NCBI RefSeq assembly: GCF_905475395.1
Contig: NC_058337.1
Span: 29,040,983-29,104,982 of the forward strand
Length of the DNA stretch: 64,000 nt
Direction of reading: 5' to 3'
Source of the DNA: Chrysoperla carnea
Taxonomy: Eukaryota > Arthropoda > Insecta > Neuroptera > Chrysopidae
Under the pieces are notes generated by a model that had not been told where the DNA came from, did not search any database, and saw only the letters and a list, made by a program, of their open reading frames with translations. Below, one piece after another: positions 39,301 to 54,300 of this stretch (the stretch's first letter is position 1; every line of letters starts with the position of its first letter). The translations under genes were made by a program, and so were the position numbers.

Positions 39301-42300
39301 TTTTATTGCTCCACCTATGATCATCATTTTGAACCATAAATTAAATATTTATGTAAAAATGTAAAATAGTAAATGTCAAACAATCCATGGCCATCTTTTC
39401 TAATATACTCAATGAATTATGACTATTTTGCATTTAACATTTAAAACTGAGCATATCAAGTTAGTATAAAATAATTCATTTCTTTTTTCTTAGATTTCCC
39501 CTTTTGGGCTGATTTTTCAATGGGCAATTTTCTTATTCTTATAATATTTATATATACACCTTTTTTTTATCACGGAGATAACATTTATGAAGCATGCATT
39601 CCTTTCTCATAAGATAAATAGTTTATTGACAAAAACAGAAGTTTTGCAGTTTATTATTGACTTTTAGGATTTTGTACCAAAATATCTCAATTTAATCTGA
39701 TATTTTCAAATCATCGTTATTACGGTAGACTGACGCTTTAACTATGATATCTCAATGGGGAAATGTTCCTATTTGGTTTTGAAAAATTCGACTTTATACG
39801 CCATTTTGAAACAGTTATTTTGAATTTGTTTAATACTTCTAATTAGGCCATTACTTCGATACCTGCTGGAATTTGGATAAAATTGCATGGATCATTTTTT
39901 ATAAAAAATAATTGAAAGTTCCATATACTGGTTAAGTTACTACATTTGACTCTTGAGCAAATATTTAGGTTTTAATTAATTTAAAGAGTAGTTTTTGAAT
40001 TCAATATTTTTTTATTCCAAGTTCGACAACAATTTGATGAAGATTTTTTATATAGACCAATAGATTTCATAAATATTTGCCGTTGGTAGGTTAGTTTTTT
40101 TATATTGAAGCCTACCTCACCCGCTAAAACCAAAAGCATGGAATAGAGTGGTCCCTATCTTGAAAAAATCTAAAATCCCGACGACTACAAAAGTTCGCTC
40201 TAAAAAGTATGAAACAAGAAAATATTATCATCTGAAATTATTATTATAAGTAAAATCGGCATTACAGTCGGGAGACCTCTGAGATTAGAAAGCTTTACAG
40301 AGAACGGTCCTTGGACTGTAATGACGAATTTACTTATAACAACAATTTCAGATGAAAGGGTTAGAGTTTTAATTTTTGAACTTTATTTCAAATTATTTTG
40401 GAGTTTTCTGCATGGTACTTTGATTTACATAAAGTCTTACAGTATTGTGAATAATTACAAATAAACTAAAACTTTATCTAAATCAAAGTACCATGTAGAA
40501 AACACGTATAAATTCAAATTTCTAATTTATTTACTGTCGTAGTAAATTATATATAAGACGATCAAGACGCTTTCAACGATACCTTCTTTGTCAAGCTATG
40601 ATAAGTAGTTTAGAACTTATGAAGGAACAGATGAACACATACCCACATACATGAATACAATTTGTAATCGTATTAAAATATCTTTAATAAGTATAAACAA
40701 GTTTAGAATTTTCTGACACTAGATACCAATAGCGAGACAACAACATTAATGGATATATAGGGCAGGGTCTTTTACGCTAATGAAGAATTATAGTACTAAG
40801 TTAATGCATAAAAATTTGCGGGCAGTTCATTTTTTCGTAGTAAAAAATGAATGAAAATTGTCGGAGTCGGCTAGAAAAGGCTTGTTGGAGGTGCTTACTT
40901 TCACATTTATAATATATAGAGATAGATAATTTTTAACTTTAGTATATTGTCACCATAAGAAGAGCAGGGTGAGCACGAAATTGGGAATATCTCGGTTAAT
41001 ATTAGTTACTATATTTATCATAATTAAAATTGTAGAAAATAAATTTTACGGCGAATTTAATTATCAGCAAGTTATTGGTCAGTTCTTAAACGATCATACC
41101 CACAACACTTTTTTTTTGCAGTTGGGATAAAAAAATATTTTTTATACTCCTCAACAACTGGTCTTAAAAAAATATTTACTTTGAAACTTTGATACCATTA
41201 ATAGAATTTTTTTTTTAAATGTTTTTTATTTAAATTTTTCTACGTAGTTTTAAAGTACGGAAACCTTGATGCTTGAGTTAAACACGTACATACTTGATCG
41301 ATGTTTTTTATTTGCAATGATAAAAAAAATTTTTTTATGACACTTTGGTCAATATTTTTATGTAGAGATAAGAAAAATTTTGTGGTGAGACAAATAGACG
41401 TCTTGTTTGGAAAGTTTTACAATGCATAAGTTATTTTTAGTAACGTTTATTAATAATTTTAAAAAATTATTTTAAACTAGATTTTAGTGGCTTTGCGGTT
41501 ATTTGCATACTTTGTTGCTTAGTCTATTTATTTACAATTGGTTTTATAGAGTATCTATTGATGATGATTATGATTTCTTATATACAGTGGGTCGCATTTA
41601 AGATGAAGGCACTATCATATTTTCGTTATTTATAGGAATATCGATTTGAAATTTTGCCCAGTCATACAGGGTAATGGGTCATATTTTATTAGATACTTAA
41701 TTGAAATCTGAACAAATAGAATCGATTCTTAATATCTTGCCTATCGACGAGATGGTTAGAGACTGTTAGTTTTTTTTTTATACCCGTATACTGATTTTCA
41801 TGACAAAATTCACATTTTTAATTTTTCATTATTTTGGTCCACACTGATTATTATTTACAAGTTTATTGAAATCAATATCAATACATAGTATAAAACAAAT
41901 TCGCTTTCTCTGTCCCTATGTCCCTTTGTATGTTTAAATCTTTGAAACTACGCAACGGATTTTGATGCGGTGATAGGGGTTGAAAGGGATATGCTTCAAA
42001 AACTAAAAAAGTTGTGCATCGATTAAGCTAAAATATTGACACGATATACAACCAGCTTCAAAGATCTATTGTTTTTATCTACTTTTAACCTTCGGAGGGT
42101 AGAAAGGTGTAGCGAGAAAGTGGGAAGGAATTATCGAATATTTACAAATATACCTAAGTGGGGTATCAAATAAAAGAGCATGACGTGTACATTACAAAAC
42201 TGTTATCCCACGCAAGGAAATGTGGAGGGAGGGGTGCAAGTGGGGATGTTGCTCAGCAAAGCGGCTAGTTCACAGCTAGTATTTGAATACATAACACTAT

Positions 42301-45300
42301 TAAAGTATCAATTTATCCAGTTTATACATTTCATAGCACAATAGTTATAAAACTAGGGTTCTAATGATTTTTATAACTAGTGTGCTAATAAATGTAAAAT
42401 CTGGACAAATTGATAAAAAAATAAACTTTTTCTAAGAATTTTTTTCAATATCTCTAACCATCTCTGACGCTAGGCAAAATATTAATAATCGATCCTATTT
42501 TTAACTTACCACTATAGAAAGTTATTGTATTGGATTCTATTTTCGAAATCGAAATTTTCAACATATCTTTACGTTTCATGGCTAGGACAAGACATTAACA
42601 CTAATTTGGAGAAGAAGTATATGTGTGTGTGTGTGTGTACGTTCACGTACGTAAGTAGAAATTTTTCGTCGTCGATATCGCACGAACAAAAAATTATATC
42701 GACTTCTGCGAGGTATCGCTCGATGCGTATAAAGGCAATATGATTCGAAAAAAATTTCATAACATTCGGTCGTGCCGTTTCGAGTCGGGCGAGTTTTTCT
42801 TAAATTTAATCCTAATCGATATCGTGCGAACAAAAACTGATATCGACTTCGTTAAGGTGTCGACAGCGTATTAACGGTAATATGATCCGAAAAAAATTTC
42901 ATAGCATTCGGTCGAGTCGGGCGAGATTTAAATTTTTTCCTGGCCGATATCGATCGAACAAAAAATGATATCGACTTTGTTGAGGAGTCGATCGAAGCAT
43001 ATTAACGGCAACATGACCCGAAAAAAATTTCATAACATTCCGACTGGACTCGATCGAGCTTTTATTTTTTTAAATTTTGTATATCGTTTTACTATGCTTA
43101 TTCGTGTGGACTTTAAGGGTCGCACCAGATTCTATCCACGGCTTGTTCAATTTGTAGTAGGCTGAGTTTAAAGTTCAGATTTCGGTATCGAATATCGAAA
43201 AAAAAATGTAACCCATCACCCTGTATGACCGTGAAAAATTTCTCTCATCACGAAAAAGGGAGGTGTAAGCAAAAAAATATTATCTTCGGAAATTTTCAGG
43301 ACGTTAGTTTAATATAAGTCGTAACTATTCAGTAAATAACAAAAATTAAAAACTTAATGTGATAGAAATATGTTGAAATTAGTTAAAATGAATTTAACTA
43401 TATAGATTATTTTCTGTTCTATTATTTTCACTTACAAATATCATTCAATAATCACGTAATCAAGCTATTTTTAATTAGCGATAGTACACTAAAATATAAA
43501 TTTTTATAAAATTATGTAGAGGTTATGACTTATTCCAATTACATATTAGGTATATTTATAATTTTATAAACAGACAGACGGTATACAACTTAAACATCTT
43601 CTTTTTATAGGTATTTTGTATACCGAAATTATAGGTTAGGACGCCAATTTTACGAACTTTAAATAAATAAATACAAAGGATTACTTTTGGTTGTAGATCT
43701 ACTTGTATGTATTAACGAAGGTCTTTTGATATCGGTATATTATACTATTATAGTCGTCTAATTTCAATATCTAATTTCTAATAGCCCTAACATAAAATTT
43801 TATTACTTATAAAATTTTTACTTTTAGTTCTGCAATAAAAATATAAAAAAAATTTGTCATGGATAAATAAATTAATGTTTGTCCTTTTTGAATTACCTTT
43901 TTGGAAATTTTTATCACTTTATAAAATATTTACGTTTTTTTTATACCATGTCTATATATCAAGGTATACTAATTTTAATCCCAAGTTTGTAACGCTTAAA
44001 AATTTTGTAATACGAAAACATTTTGGTACCATGTCTATATATCAAGGTATACTAATTATACCATGCATATATGAAATATACATAGTATTATAAGTTTAGT
44101 CCCAAGTTTGTAACGCTTAAAAATAATGATGCTAGGAAAAAAATTTTGTCATAGGTGTTCACTAAATCACCTAATTAGTCCATTTCCGGTTGTCCGTCCG
44201 ACCGTCCGTCTGTGGACACGATAACTCAAAAACGAAAAAAGATATCAAGCTGAAATTTTTATAGCGTACTCAGGACGTAAAAAGAGAGGTCAAGTTCGTA
44301 AATGAGCATCATAGGTCAATTGGGTCTTCAAGGCCATCAAGTTAAAAAGATAAATGAAAAACAAGTGAAAACAAACAATTGACTGAGTTAATTGTTGAAA
44401 TACCATGTATAAACAGTGTTGATTACTCTATTACATGTCACACATACATAACTGATAAACCCATGTTAATACATACTATAAAATTTGCATTTTATGTGTC
44501 TCCTCGTGAGTCAACAGTGGTGTTTACAAAAAAACGTTTCTAACAAAAGTTGTTTATTTTTTTATACGGAACGTTTTTTACATTTAAACTTTTGTTCTAT
44601 CTCTAAAGGCCCAATTGACCTATGTTGCTCATTTACGAACTCGACCTCACTTTTTACGTCCTGAGTGCGCTGTAAAAATTTCAGCTTGATATGTTTTTTG
44701 TTTTTGAGTTATCGTGTTGACAGGACAACCGAAAATGGACTAATTAGATGATTCCATGAACACCTATACCAAAATTTTTTTCGTAGCATCAATATTTCTA
44801 AGCGTTACAAATTTGGGACTAAACTTAATATGCATAATATATAGAAGCATGTTTTTAAAAAGCTTGACTATCAGGGACATTATACCTTAAATTAATTCTA
44901 CATTTATTATATGAAATATGAGTTTCGCGAAACTTATTTGAATGTATGAATGATTACATTAATTTACGGTACCCGTTTTTATCACAACATGATGTGAGGT
45001 CGATTTATTAATAAATGCGGCGCTTTTAACTGATTTATATATAATTGGCGTCACTGATCTGTATTATACGAGTTATAATTATTATTTGTCATTATTTATG
45101 TCACGTGTAAAATACAAAAAAAAAATATTACTTCATCAATAAAATTTCAATTGATTCAATGTACAATTCATTGAGAAAAAAAAATTATTCGTGAGAAAAA
45201 AACAAAAGGAATTTTCAATTTAATAGGATTTATTAATTTAATTAAAACACTACTTGAGTATGCTATTTACACGTTGCTGGTAAAATAAATTTAAACAAAT

Positions 45301-48300
45301 TATCATTTGACTAGACATATATTTCTTTTATCCAAAAGTTAGGGAAAAATTTTAAAATGAAAAAAAAACCCTATTGGTCCAATTTTTGCATACCCACCTC
45401 CCCCTCCACAGAAACAGTTAAATGACATTTTTTTGAATCAAATAAAAGTTACTCTACGTTCTATGGGTCATTTAACGTCAAAAAGGCTCATGATGATTTT
45501 TTCGTAAACTTCTTCATTTTCGAGATATTAACAATTTAATGTTTGGAAAAACTCCAAAAATATTTTAAAACCTGAAAAACGGGGCTCACAATTACATTTT
45601 TGAGCTCATCAAAATTCTAAAATAATGTTTGAACATCCTTTATAAAGTTCTGAAGAATTTTTGACGTTAAATGACCCATAGAACCTAGAGTAACTTTTAC
45701 TTTATTGAAAAAAATGCCATTTAACTGTTTCTGTGGTGGGGGGGGGGGGGTATGCAAAAATTGGACCAATGGGGTTTCTGGCAAGATCCAGAATATTAAT
45801 CTATAAGTGTTTGTGATCAAGAATCAATTGACAAAATGCGATACTAATATTTTGCACAGTCAACCCCATCCATAGCCTGCACTAATGTGCAAGATTTTGA
45901 ACTTTAATTAATTATTTTGTGACTTATTGAGTATAATGACACCATTTTTTATACCCTGTATATACATAATATATATCAAGGTATACTAATTTTAGTCACA
46001 AGTTTATAGGGCTTAAAATTATTGATGATATGAACAAAATATTGGCATAGATGTTCATAAAATTAATTAGTCCATTTCCTTATGTCTGTTTGTCCATCTA
46101 TCCGAGATCACGATAAATAAAAAACGAAAAGAGATATCATAGTGATATAAAAGTGAGTTTCAGTTTGTAAATTAGCAATATAGGTCAATTGGGTCATGGG
46201 TCCGTAAGACCCATCTTGTAAACCGTTCCTAAAAATTTTCATTATAAAAAAACAACTTTTGTTTGAAACAATTTTTCGTAAACAGTACTGTTTACCACCG
46301 GGTCGCAAAATTAGGACAAAACGTTGGTGTTCATTTTCTCCAAAATCATTTAAAAGATAGGGAGTTGAAAGTTTCCAGGAAGGTTCAACAAGTTATCTTG
46401 TGAAATATTTTCGAAAAAAATATAGAAGATACTTTCAAAAATTTGTGAAATTTTCCAAAACTAAAACAAATGGCGATAATTGTGTTGATTTTCAAAATTT
46501 TATAATTTATTAAAAATAATGCAAGCAATCACATTCAATACTTTCTATAAGGGTATTTCAACAATTAACTCAGTCGATTGTTTGTCTTCACCTGTTTATG
46601 TTTACTTTATATATGATTGAGTTCAATAATTTATTACAAAATTTCAATAAATTTTCGAATTACTTTTTTACAAATTTGAAATTATTTTAAATATATTTTC
46701 AAATTTCATAATATTAAAAAATAATTTTTTTTAATACAAATTTTATAATTATTAGAAACTAATCAGTTAAATTTCAAAAGCTCGCATATGCAGGTAGCTC
46801 AAGCATATGGGTATTTATCATTAAAAAAGTTTTTGCACAACAAAAAATATGTATCTTTCGAACTTGCTAGGGAATCAACTTTTCTAATCCATAGCAGCCA
46901 TAGTTAACTCTTCTTAGGAAAAGTGAGTGTGTATACTTATTTTGAATCAGCTCTTACTGATTTCTTGAGTTTACTCTGTCTAGGAAGAGTCAACTCTAAC
47001 CAACAATCAACTTTCCTGTAACATATGCATGCCGGACATATACGTAACACAATGTGTGAAAACACTGATAAAATGAAATGTTTATGGTAAAAACCAAAAT
47101 GTTCTAAATTTGTTACATGTCCGCGTTCTATATGAAGGATTCTATAAGTACTTAGATTATTATTCGATTTGGATGATTGCATTTGATGTTGGTAGTGATA
47201 TGTATAATAGTAAGCATTGCGCTCTTAAAATGTATGAACCCTCATGATTTAATAATTGAAATAAACATAAGTTGATATTACATTAGTACTAATCTGTAGA
47301 GTAGCTGTAGAGTATAATATTATGTGTACTAGACAATCATATCCTAATTACAGTTGCACTTGACTTTAACAATACAATTTATTCATCATCTAACCACCCT
47401 ACCAAATACCAATACTTTTACCATTACCATTATACAACGCAACGTTATACAACTTCATGTCCAAATTCTTTACACCCAACACTCCAAACAAATTACACAT
47501 TTGGCTTCTTAAACTTTCTGAAACGAGCAGTTTCTCAACGTTAAGTTGTAGAGGTTGCTAAGTTTTAAAAAGGATTTTTGGAAACTGTACTCTCACAAAA
47601 CCTAGATTTCAACTTTTGATTCAAAACCATGACTACCAGTTATACTTTTCCCTTTCCTTGCTCTCCCTTATTCCCACTTTTGTTCACAATTTTAAGAGTT
47701 TAATTTTTTGGTGCGGTATTTGTTCTTTTTTTTTAAATAAAATTCAGCCTATGTTATTCGCTGATAATGCAGCTCTATAGGCGAAAGAATTTTTAAAATC
47801 GGTGCAGTAATTTTTAGTTTACACATTATAATGACTTTTATAAACAAAATATTGATACCTACATTATTTCAATTTTCGTACAGAATATATGTTATATGCA
47901 AGGTATATATGTAATATGCAAGGTATACTAAGTTTTGTCTCAAGTTTGTAATGCTTAAAAATATTGATGCTATGAACAAAATTTTGGTATAAGTAGGTGT
48001 TTATAAAATCACCTAATGAAGTAATATAAATGAAGTAATATAAATTATTAGAAATTTGCACATTTTGCACGAAAACTATCAGTCAGTTTGTTTTGGCAGT
48101 AATCCTTAAATATCTATCAAAACTTAATCACAAGATAGACATAAAAATTTTACATAAGTATGGCTTGAACAAAACGAACAAACATAAAAATTCTGCACGT
48201 ACGTGATTTAAATAGAACTATAGAAATGTCCTATAAACACTAAAATCATGAACAACATCAATTCTCACTACTAGTCACTGAGGTCAAATCCATCTTGGTG

Positions 48301-51300
48301 GCGATTCAGCGATCATAATGCTAATTTTTGCTTTTTCGATCCAGACCACGCGGTGGCCCGGTAAAATTTTCAAAAACCCGGCGAAACCTTCTAAGCCCGG
48401 CACTGCCGGGTGGGGCCCGAGCAGGTGGCAACCCTAATTTCGGCATATGACAAGTAAAAATGTTTTGGTTAACTAAAATGGCGAAATATTCCATAGATTA
48501 ACGATTTGTTAAACGTAGAATTTCTCGTAGAATAGATGCCAAAGGATCGCCTAGATTTTGCGATTTATCGATTGCAGGCTTTTTGCATTGAGTATATTTA
48601 TCTTAAATCACAAATGTGAAAATAAATATCATTCATGGTACAAAATGTTAAAATAGCAACGCATTTAAAAATCCTTAATGGAACACCCATTATAACGCAG
48701 ATTGTGTTTATAAAAAACACACAAAAGTTTGTTGGAAATATTTTTTCGCCCTGGTTATTAATATCGTATACTTCAAGGCGCAATTTCTCTATTTTCGCAT
48801 TGAATTTCTTCCGTAACTATGTGATTCATTATCGTTTAAAATGGTTCAGCTAGTATTTAAATCCCATATATTCTATAGATATGACATTAAAAGTTTACTC
48901 GTAAATCATGTATTTGGAATGCAAAATTAGTTTATTACATATAAATGTTAAATTATTTAAAATAATTCAATAAACTTTAATTACTTTTACAAGTAATTAA
49001 AGTCGTTTAATTAAATCGGAACCATATGTGAGCAAAAATAATAATCTTTGAATTCGTACAAACAATAAAACTTATAAGCGTACAATATATTTTTTAATAA
49101 ATTTATGTCATTTCTTCTGAAAATGTAATAAAACTCAAGAGATAAAAATGCGAAATACTCACATGAACTCTGGAATTTTCGGTTTCATTGTAAACTAAAA
49201 ATTTTTTAAATAATTTGCGTAAAATTTTTTTTCTTCGTGGAGTTTCTTCTTAAATACATACTTAACAAGTTCACCTCAAAAGGGTTTAAAAAATTTTAAT
49301 ACTTTGCTAATAATAATTTTTTTAGTTAACCAAAAATGCATGATTTTTCATTTTTTATGCATTTTATTAACTTAAAAATTACTGGAGATAGACTTCCGGG
49401 AGTGGAAGTTTTTGATTGGAAATTTCCTTCTCTTTAAGAATCTTTTTTTTTAATTTCTTAAATAGTAAGTTTTACGAAATATTGGCGAAAAACGAAATAC
49501 CTTTTTTACAATTTTAATTGAGTTAAAGGTCTTGAGCTTTGAAAGTCAACTGCTTGTTTTTGGGTTCCCCCAAGCTCATATTTCTAAACAACCCATATAC
49601 TGTACAATATTCAAACTTAAGAGGGTATTACTTGAGCATTTTTAAGTTGAAAATATCTTAAATAAAATCGTGTAAAACTCTATAAGAGGGAGAAATGGCC
49701 GGTAAATGTAAAAAATCTTCGAGAGCAACAGAATAAGAATTCTGCAGAAAAAGATCAAATTACTTTAGTTAATAAATAATTATTTCGACAAATTTGATGA
49801 ATTTGATGAATCAAATTTTTGAAAATTTAGGGGGGCTATGAAATGATGAAAGTGAATTTTTATGATGCGCGCACACACGGTGATGAGAAAACTACATTTT
49901 GAAGTTAGTTATAATTTTTTAACACAATAGACAAGGATAGAAAGATGGAAAATTAATTGTCATCTATGAACATAATAGAAAAAGCGTATATAGTCGAAAA
50001 TCATTGATATTAACTGGAGTATGTATCATTTGTTTAGGTACATTATTTATAAATTACCAGCGACCTGCCCCGGCCTCGCACGGTTGCAATGCTGATACTA
50101 AATATACTACAGAATGTCTTTATATACAAAAATGTGTTTATTTACGACATCACATTAGAAACCTCTAAAATTATCAGTATTATTTTATAAACCTTCCTCT
50201 TGAATCACTTTATCTATTAAAGAAAGCGCATCAAAATCCGTTGCGTAGTTTTAAAGATCTAAGCATACATAGGGACATAGAAACAGACAGCGGGAAGCGA
50301 GTTTGTTTTATACTATCTAGTGATTATATTTGTTATTACCCAAGAAGTATCTTCTTGGGTAATAACACTTATCCGCGGGTAATTGTTATTACGCGAGATG
50401 TGTTAACTTCTCATGCACATACTACACCTTTATTTTTATTTTGTTGGCTAATCGATCTATGTTTTAAGTCGAATTTCTAAATTTTAAAAATCAACTTGAA
50501 AATAAGCTACAAGTGCTATGAAATACATATTCGGGTTATTAGAAAATCTAAGAATCGCCTAGCGTCTCAAAAAGCATTCTCTTTGCTTGTAGAAGAGAAT
50601 AAAAAGGAAATTTTTTATTTTTCTACAGGGTATTTTTATCATGTCATAAAATTTGTAATAGGCTACATTGAATTATTTAATGCATGCTAACTTCTTAATT
50701 AAGCATTTTGTAATATTGAAATTTTGATTAACATAATATATTTTTGGCACGAATAGAGTTGATAGCATGGGAAAGTAGTTATTACAAAATTTGTAAGAAA
50801 TTATGAATAAAATAAATTTTTATGCAGTTTTTGTTATTACTTAATAATCTTAATATTAATTAATAAGAATTATAGTATTTTTAAATGAATAAAAACGATA
50901 TTTTTTAATCTTAGGAACGCCAACATGTTTACCGCAACATTTTCGATGTAACGATGGACGCTGTATTCCTGCACATTGGAAATGTGATTCTCACGTAGAT
51001 TGCGAAGATGGCAGTGATGAACCATCTGATTGCAGTAAGTTTACTACTAGAACAGGTCGAGGAGTTTCATATTAAAAAAATCCGATTGATAATTCAAAGA
51101 AAAATTGTAGATTTTAAGAAAAAATCGGAGTATAGAAAGTTATAGAAAAACTTGCGTAGAAAAAATTTAGAAAAGACCGAAAAATCGTTTTTTTTTTTTT
51201 TTGCAAAAAAAGATGGAAGAAGCATTTTGATTAAAAAAAAACAAAAACAAAAATTGGGGGTTGCACTAACAATTTTTAAACAAACAATAAGGTTGCAATG

Positions 51301-54300
51301 CAAAAAACGAAAAAAATGAGAAATGGTGATACAATTTTCAACAAATAATTTTCTTCGTTAAGAGTTGTCCTACAATCTCTGCTTACTTATTAATCTCGAA
51401 TAACGAACAAATTCCTTTAAATTGTCGTCATTGTCGAATTTTTTTAAATTGTCGTGGAATGCTTCGTTTTCCACCGCGCGCGGCTTTTCCGAAGCAAATA
51501 TTTTTGCATTTTCACATATTTGGCGGAATCTTTATATTATTTTAAAACGAAAATTTTTTTTCAAAAAGATAAAATTAGAAGCTACAATTTGAGCCTCGAA
51601 CGGATGTAGAGAAAATAAAAGGCAAAAAACGCTCTTTTTTCGCTATAAAACTGTGCTTTTTCGTAAAGTTTAGTACTGATTTGACTTAAGCTGCTCATTT
51701 TTTATTAAAATGATTTTTTTGCCTTTTTGTTTTTTTTAAAAACCCGGTTTTTCGCACCTTTTTGATTTTTTTCGTAAAAAATACTATTTTGCTTCTAATT
51801 ATCTCGTTGAAAAATCGAACGTGTCAATTTGTTTAATACTGATGTATTTTTCGCCGCATATACTGCACTATATTTAACTATTTATATTTAGTCTTTTAAA
51901 TTTTCTATGAGTTTTCACCAATTTTGGTTGATAATTCCAAAGTCTGTAGATCTTATGAGGCAGAAAATATTTCCTTCCTGTTTTGTGTTTTAATTTTTGT
52001 TAAATACAGCTTAAAATAATAATATAATTATTTACAGGCTTTAAAGTAAAATGTGGGTCGGGTCAATTTCAATGCGATTTTACACGAAAATGTATACCGA
52101 TTGGTTGGATGTGTGATGGTGATCCTGATTGCGGATACAGTGATAAATTTGGTATTGACATGTCTGATGAGGATGATGAGAAATGTGCTGAAGGTAATGG
52201 TTGTCCTGCAAATCAAGCACGTTGTAAATATGTGTCAGAATGTCGACCGATTCGTATGTTTTGTGATAATCATAATGATTGTCCTGACAACAGTGACGAA
52301 TTCGATTTTTGTGGTAAGTATTTATAAAATTTAGTCTCAAAATCGAAATATTTTACAAATAAAATTATTTTATAATTTGAACTTTTTTTTTGAAGATAAT
52401 GCAACTGCACTATGCAATTCAAGCTCATTGCAATGTGAAGTCGGCTGCCGTCCGACAAACCAAGGCCCTAAATGCTTTTGTGCAGATGGTCAAGAACCTG
52501 ATAGTAAAGGCAAATGTAATGGTAAGTTCAGAAAGATTGTTTCGTTAAAAATAATTCTATGTCCCAAGAGTCAAAAACATGCATTTTTTATTAGAATATC
52601 TCATTAAGAGTATCTTTTCAGAGATAACCCAATCTAAGACTATAGAGTTTGGCAACCATCTCGTTAGTCATTTAAAATATATGAAGTAAGATGAGTTTTT
52701 ATGGAAGTTCTAATGTATAAGACAAAGAATCTTCATGCGATGTATTGTGTGGGATGCACGCGTTATCTTATCATATGATCTATAGTTATATATGTGTATA
52801 TATGAACACAGCCGGTCAGGCTCATCACTTGAAGTTGTACACATACGATACAGCGCGTACTACATACAGTAAATATCCTCTTTATTTTATACATAAGAAC
52901 GTCCATAAAAACTCTTCTTACTTCATATATTTTAAATGGTTAACGAGATGGTTGTCAAACTGTATAGCAATTTCCATTATAGTATGTTTTTGGACTTTAA
53001 CTACTTATTTACAAAAATAATTATTATAAAATTCTGCCCAGAATAGTGTATTTATTTTTGGAGTTCCGTTGTCAAATGACAAAACATCTATAGAAAGATC
53101 CAGTCTCACGACCGTTATTTAGACGCCTGTTTTACAGACTATTGTAAAAATTACATGGTATTAATTAAAGCTGTAATGTGCGTCGAAATTGACGTCTATA
53201 TGGACAGCTATATTTAGCATATTATATTGCGAAACCGTGCGCTGATTTTAACACTCGAGTCACCTAAAACAAAATTTGAGGCATTATTTACCCTTAAATC
53301 TTTTATTTAATTGGTTTTACAAATTGCAAATGTAAATTCATAGGGGAAATGTAGAACATGCATTCCTCAATAATGTTGTCATGTAGAGCTATATGGAATT
53401 AAATCCCGTCTTTTTCTTTTATTTCTTAATGTTTTTATTTTGTTTTAGATTCAAATGAATGTTTAATTGATGGATCGTGTGATCAACTTTGTACAAATAC
53501 TATTGGATCATATAAATGCGCATGTGTATCTGGGTATGTTCAAAAAGGAAAATATTGTAAAGCATTAAATGGTAATTATTTTAAATAAATGATTTTAGTG
53601 TTATTTTATAGCTCGAAATATGTCTGGAAAAAGTATGAACCCCCATTGGATAAAAATCAATAGATCACTGTTGGAATAATGGTGTGAAAATTTGAATTAC
53701 AACAAATATTAATTTCACTTTAAAATAAATTATTTTAATTTTATTCAACACGAGAGATCAAGGCTTACAAAACAGTTTTCTCAAAAGAATAAAAATAGAT
53801 ACAAATAATATTGGGGGATGAATTGTAATTTTTTTTTTACACATAATATTGTCCATTTTATGATACCCTTTTTAATATGTGGTGTTTCTTTAAAAATATA
53901 TTTCCAAAATTACTTAAAAGGGTATAAACTTCACTGATAATGCATCATTTTAACAATTAATTTCTTATATTTTAAAATACATCTGTGCGTATATGCAATT
54001 CATAATTATACAAGACATTCTATTAACATAAAATTTATTTAAAATAACTAAAAAATTAATTTAATTTTTGTACATTGATTCAACAATCACATACTATTAA
54101 AGCTTCATACTTCTTTCCGGATGTAATTAAAAGCCGCTGTTTTATTCAATTAATGATGTTCTTTTGTGTGCTTAGTTCCAGAATCAGAGTCAGCTTCACT
54201 ATTATTTTCAACACAATCCAGTATACAACGAGTATCATTAGATGGTGATGTTATCAATTCAGTGAAATTAATTAATTCACATGCATTAGAATTTTCGCAT

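Larger units (their letters stand above)
24356..50914 (+). other. LRP1 intron 1 (26.6 kb, repeat-filled)
   Basis: GT at 24356 and AG at 50913-50914 bound a first intron about 25 times longer than most others in this gene. It contains at least six family A copies, several family B and C copies, foldback elements, a retrotransposon fragment and a tandem array, all listed separately. No LDLa, EGF or other exon-like coding segment was seen in any frame, so no LRP1 exon appears to be missing. Stretches such as 24400-26570, 33300-35380 and 47000-47860 look like plain A/T-rich unique or strongly decayed sequence. Confidence 0.8.

Noticed and set aside
48340-48430. GC-rich spot (cccggcactgccgggtgggg) as a structured RNA
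   Set aside because: The short inverted words and the closing 'ggtggcaaccctaa' look like the end of a hAT-type element; there is no independent sign of an RNA gene.
52053-52340. Alternative-frame ORFs around LRP1 exon 3
   Set aside because: Only the frame giving [10 protein letters not shown] ... SDEDDEKC fits LDLa modules and both splice phases.
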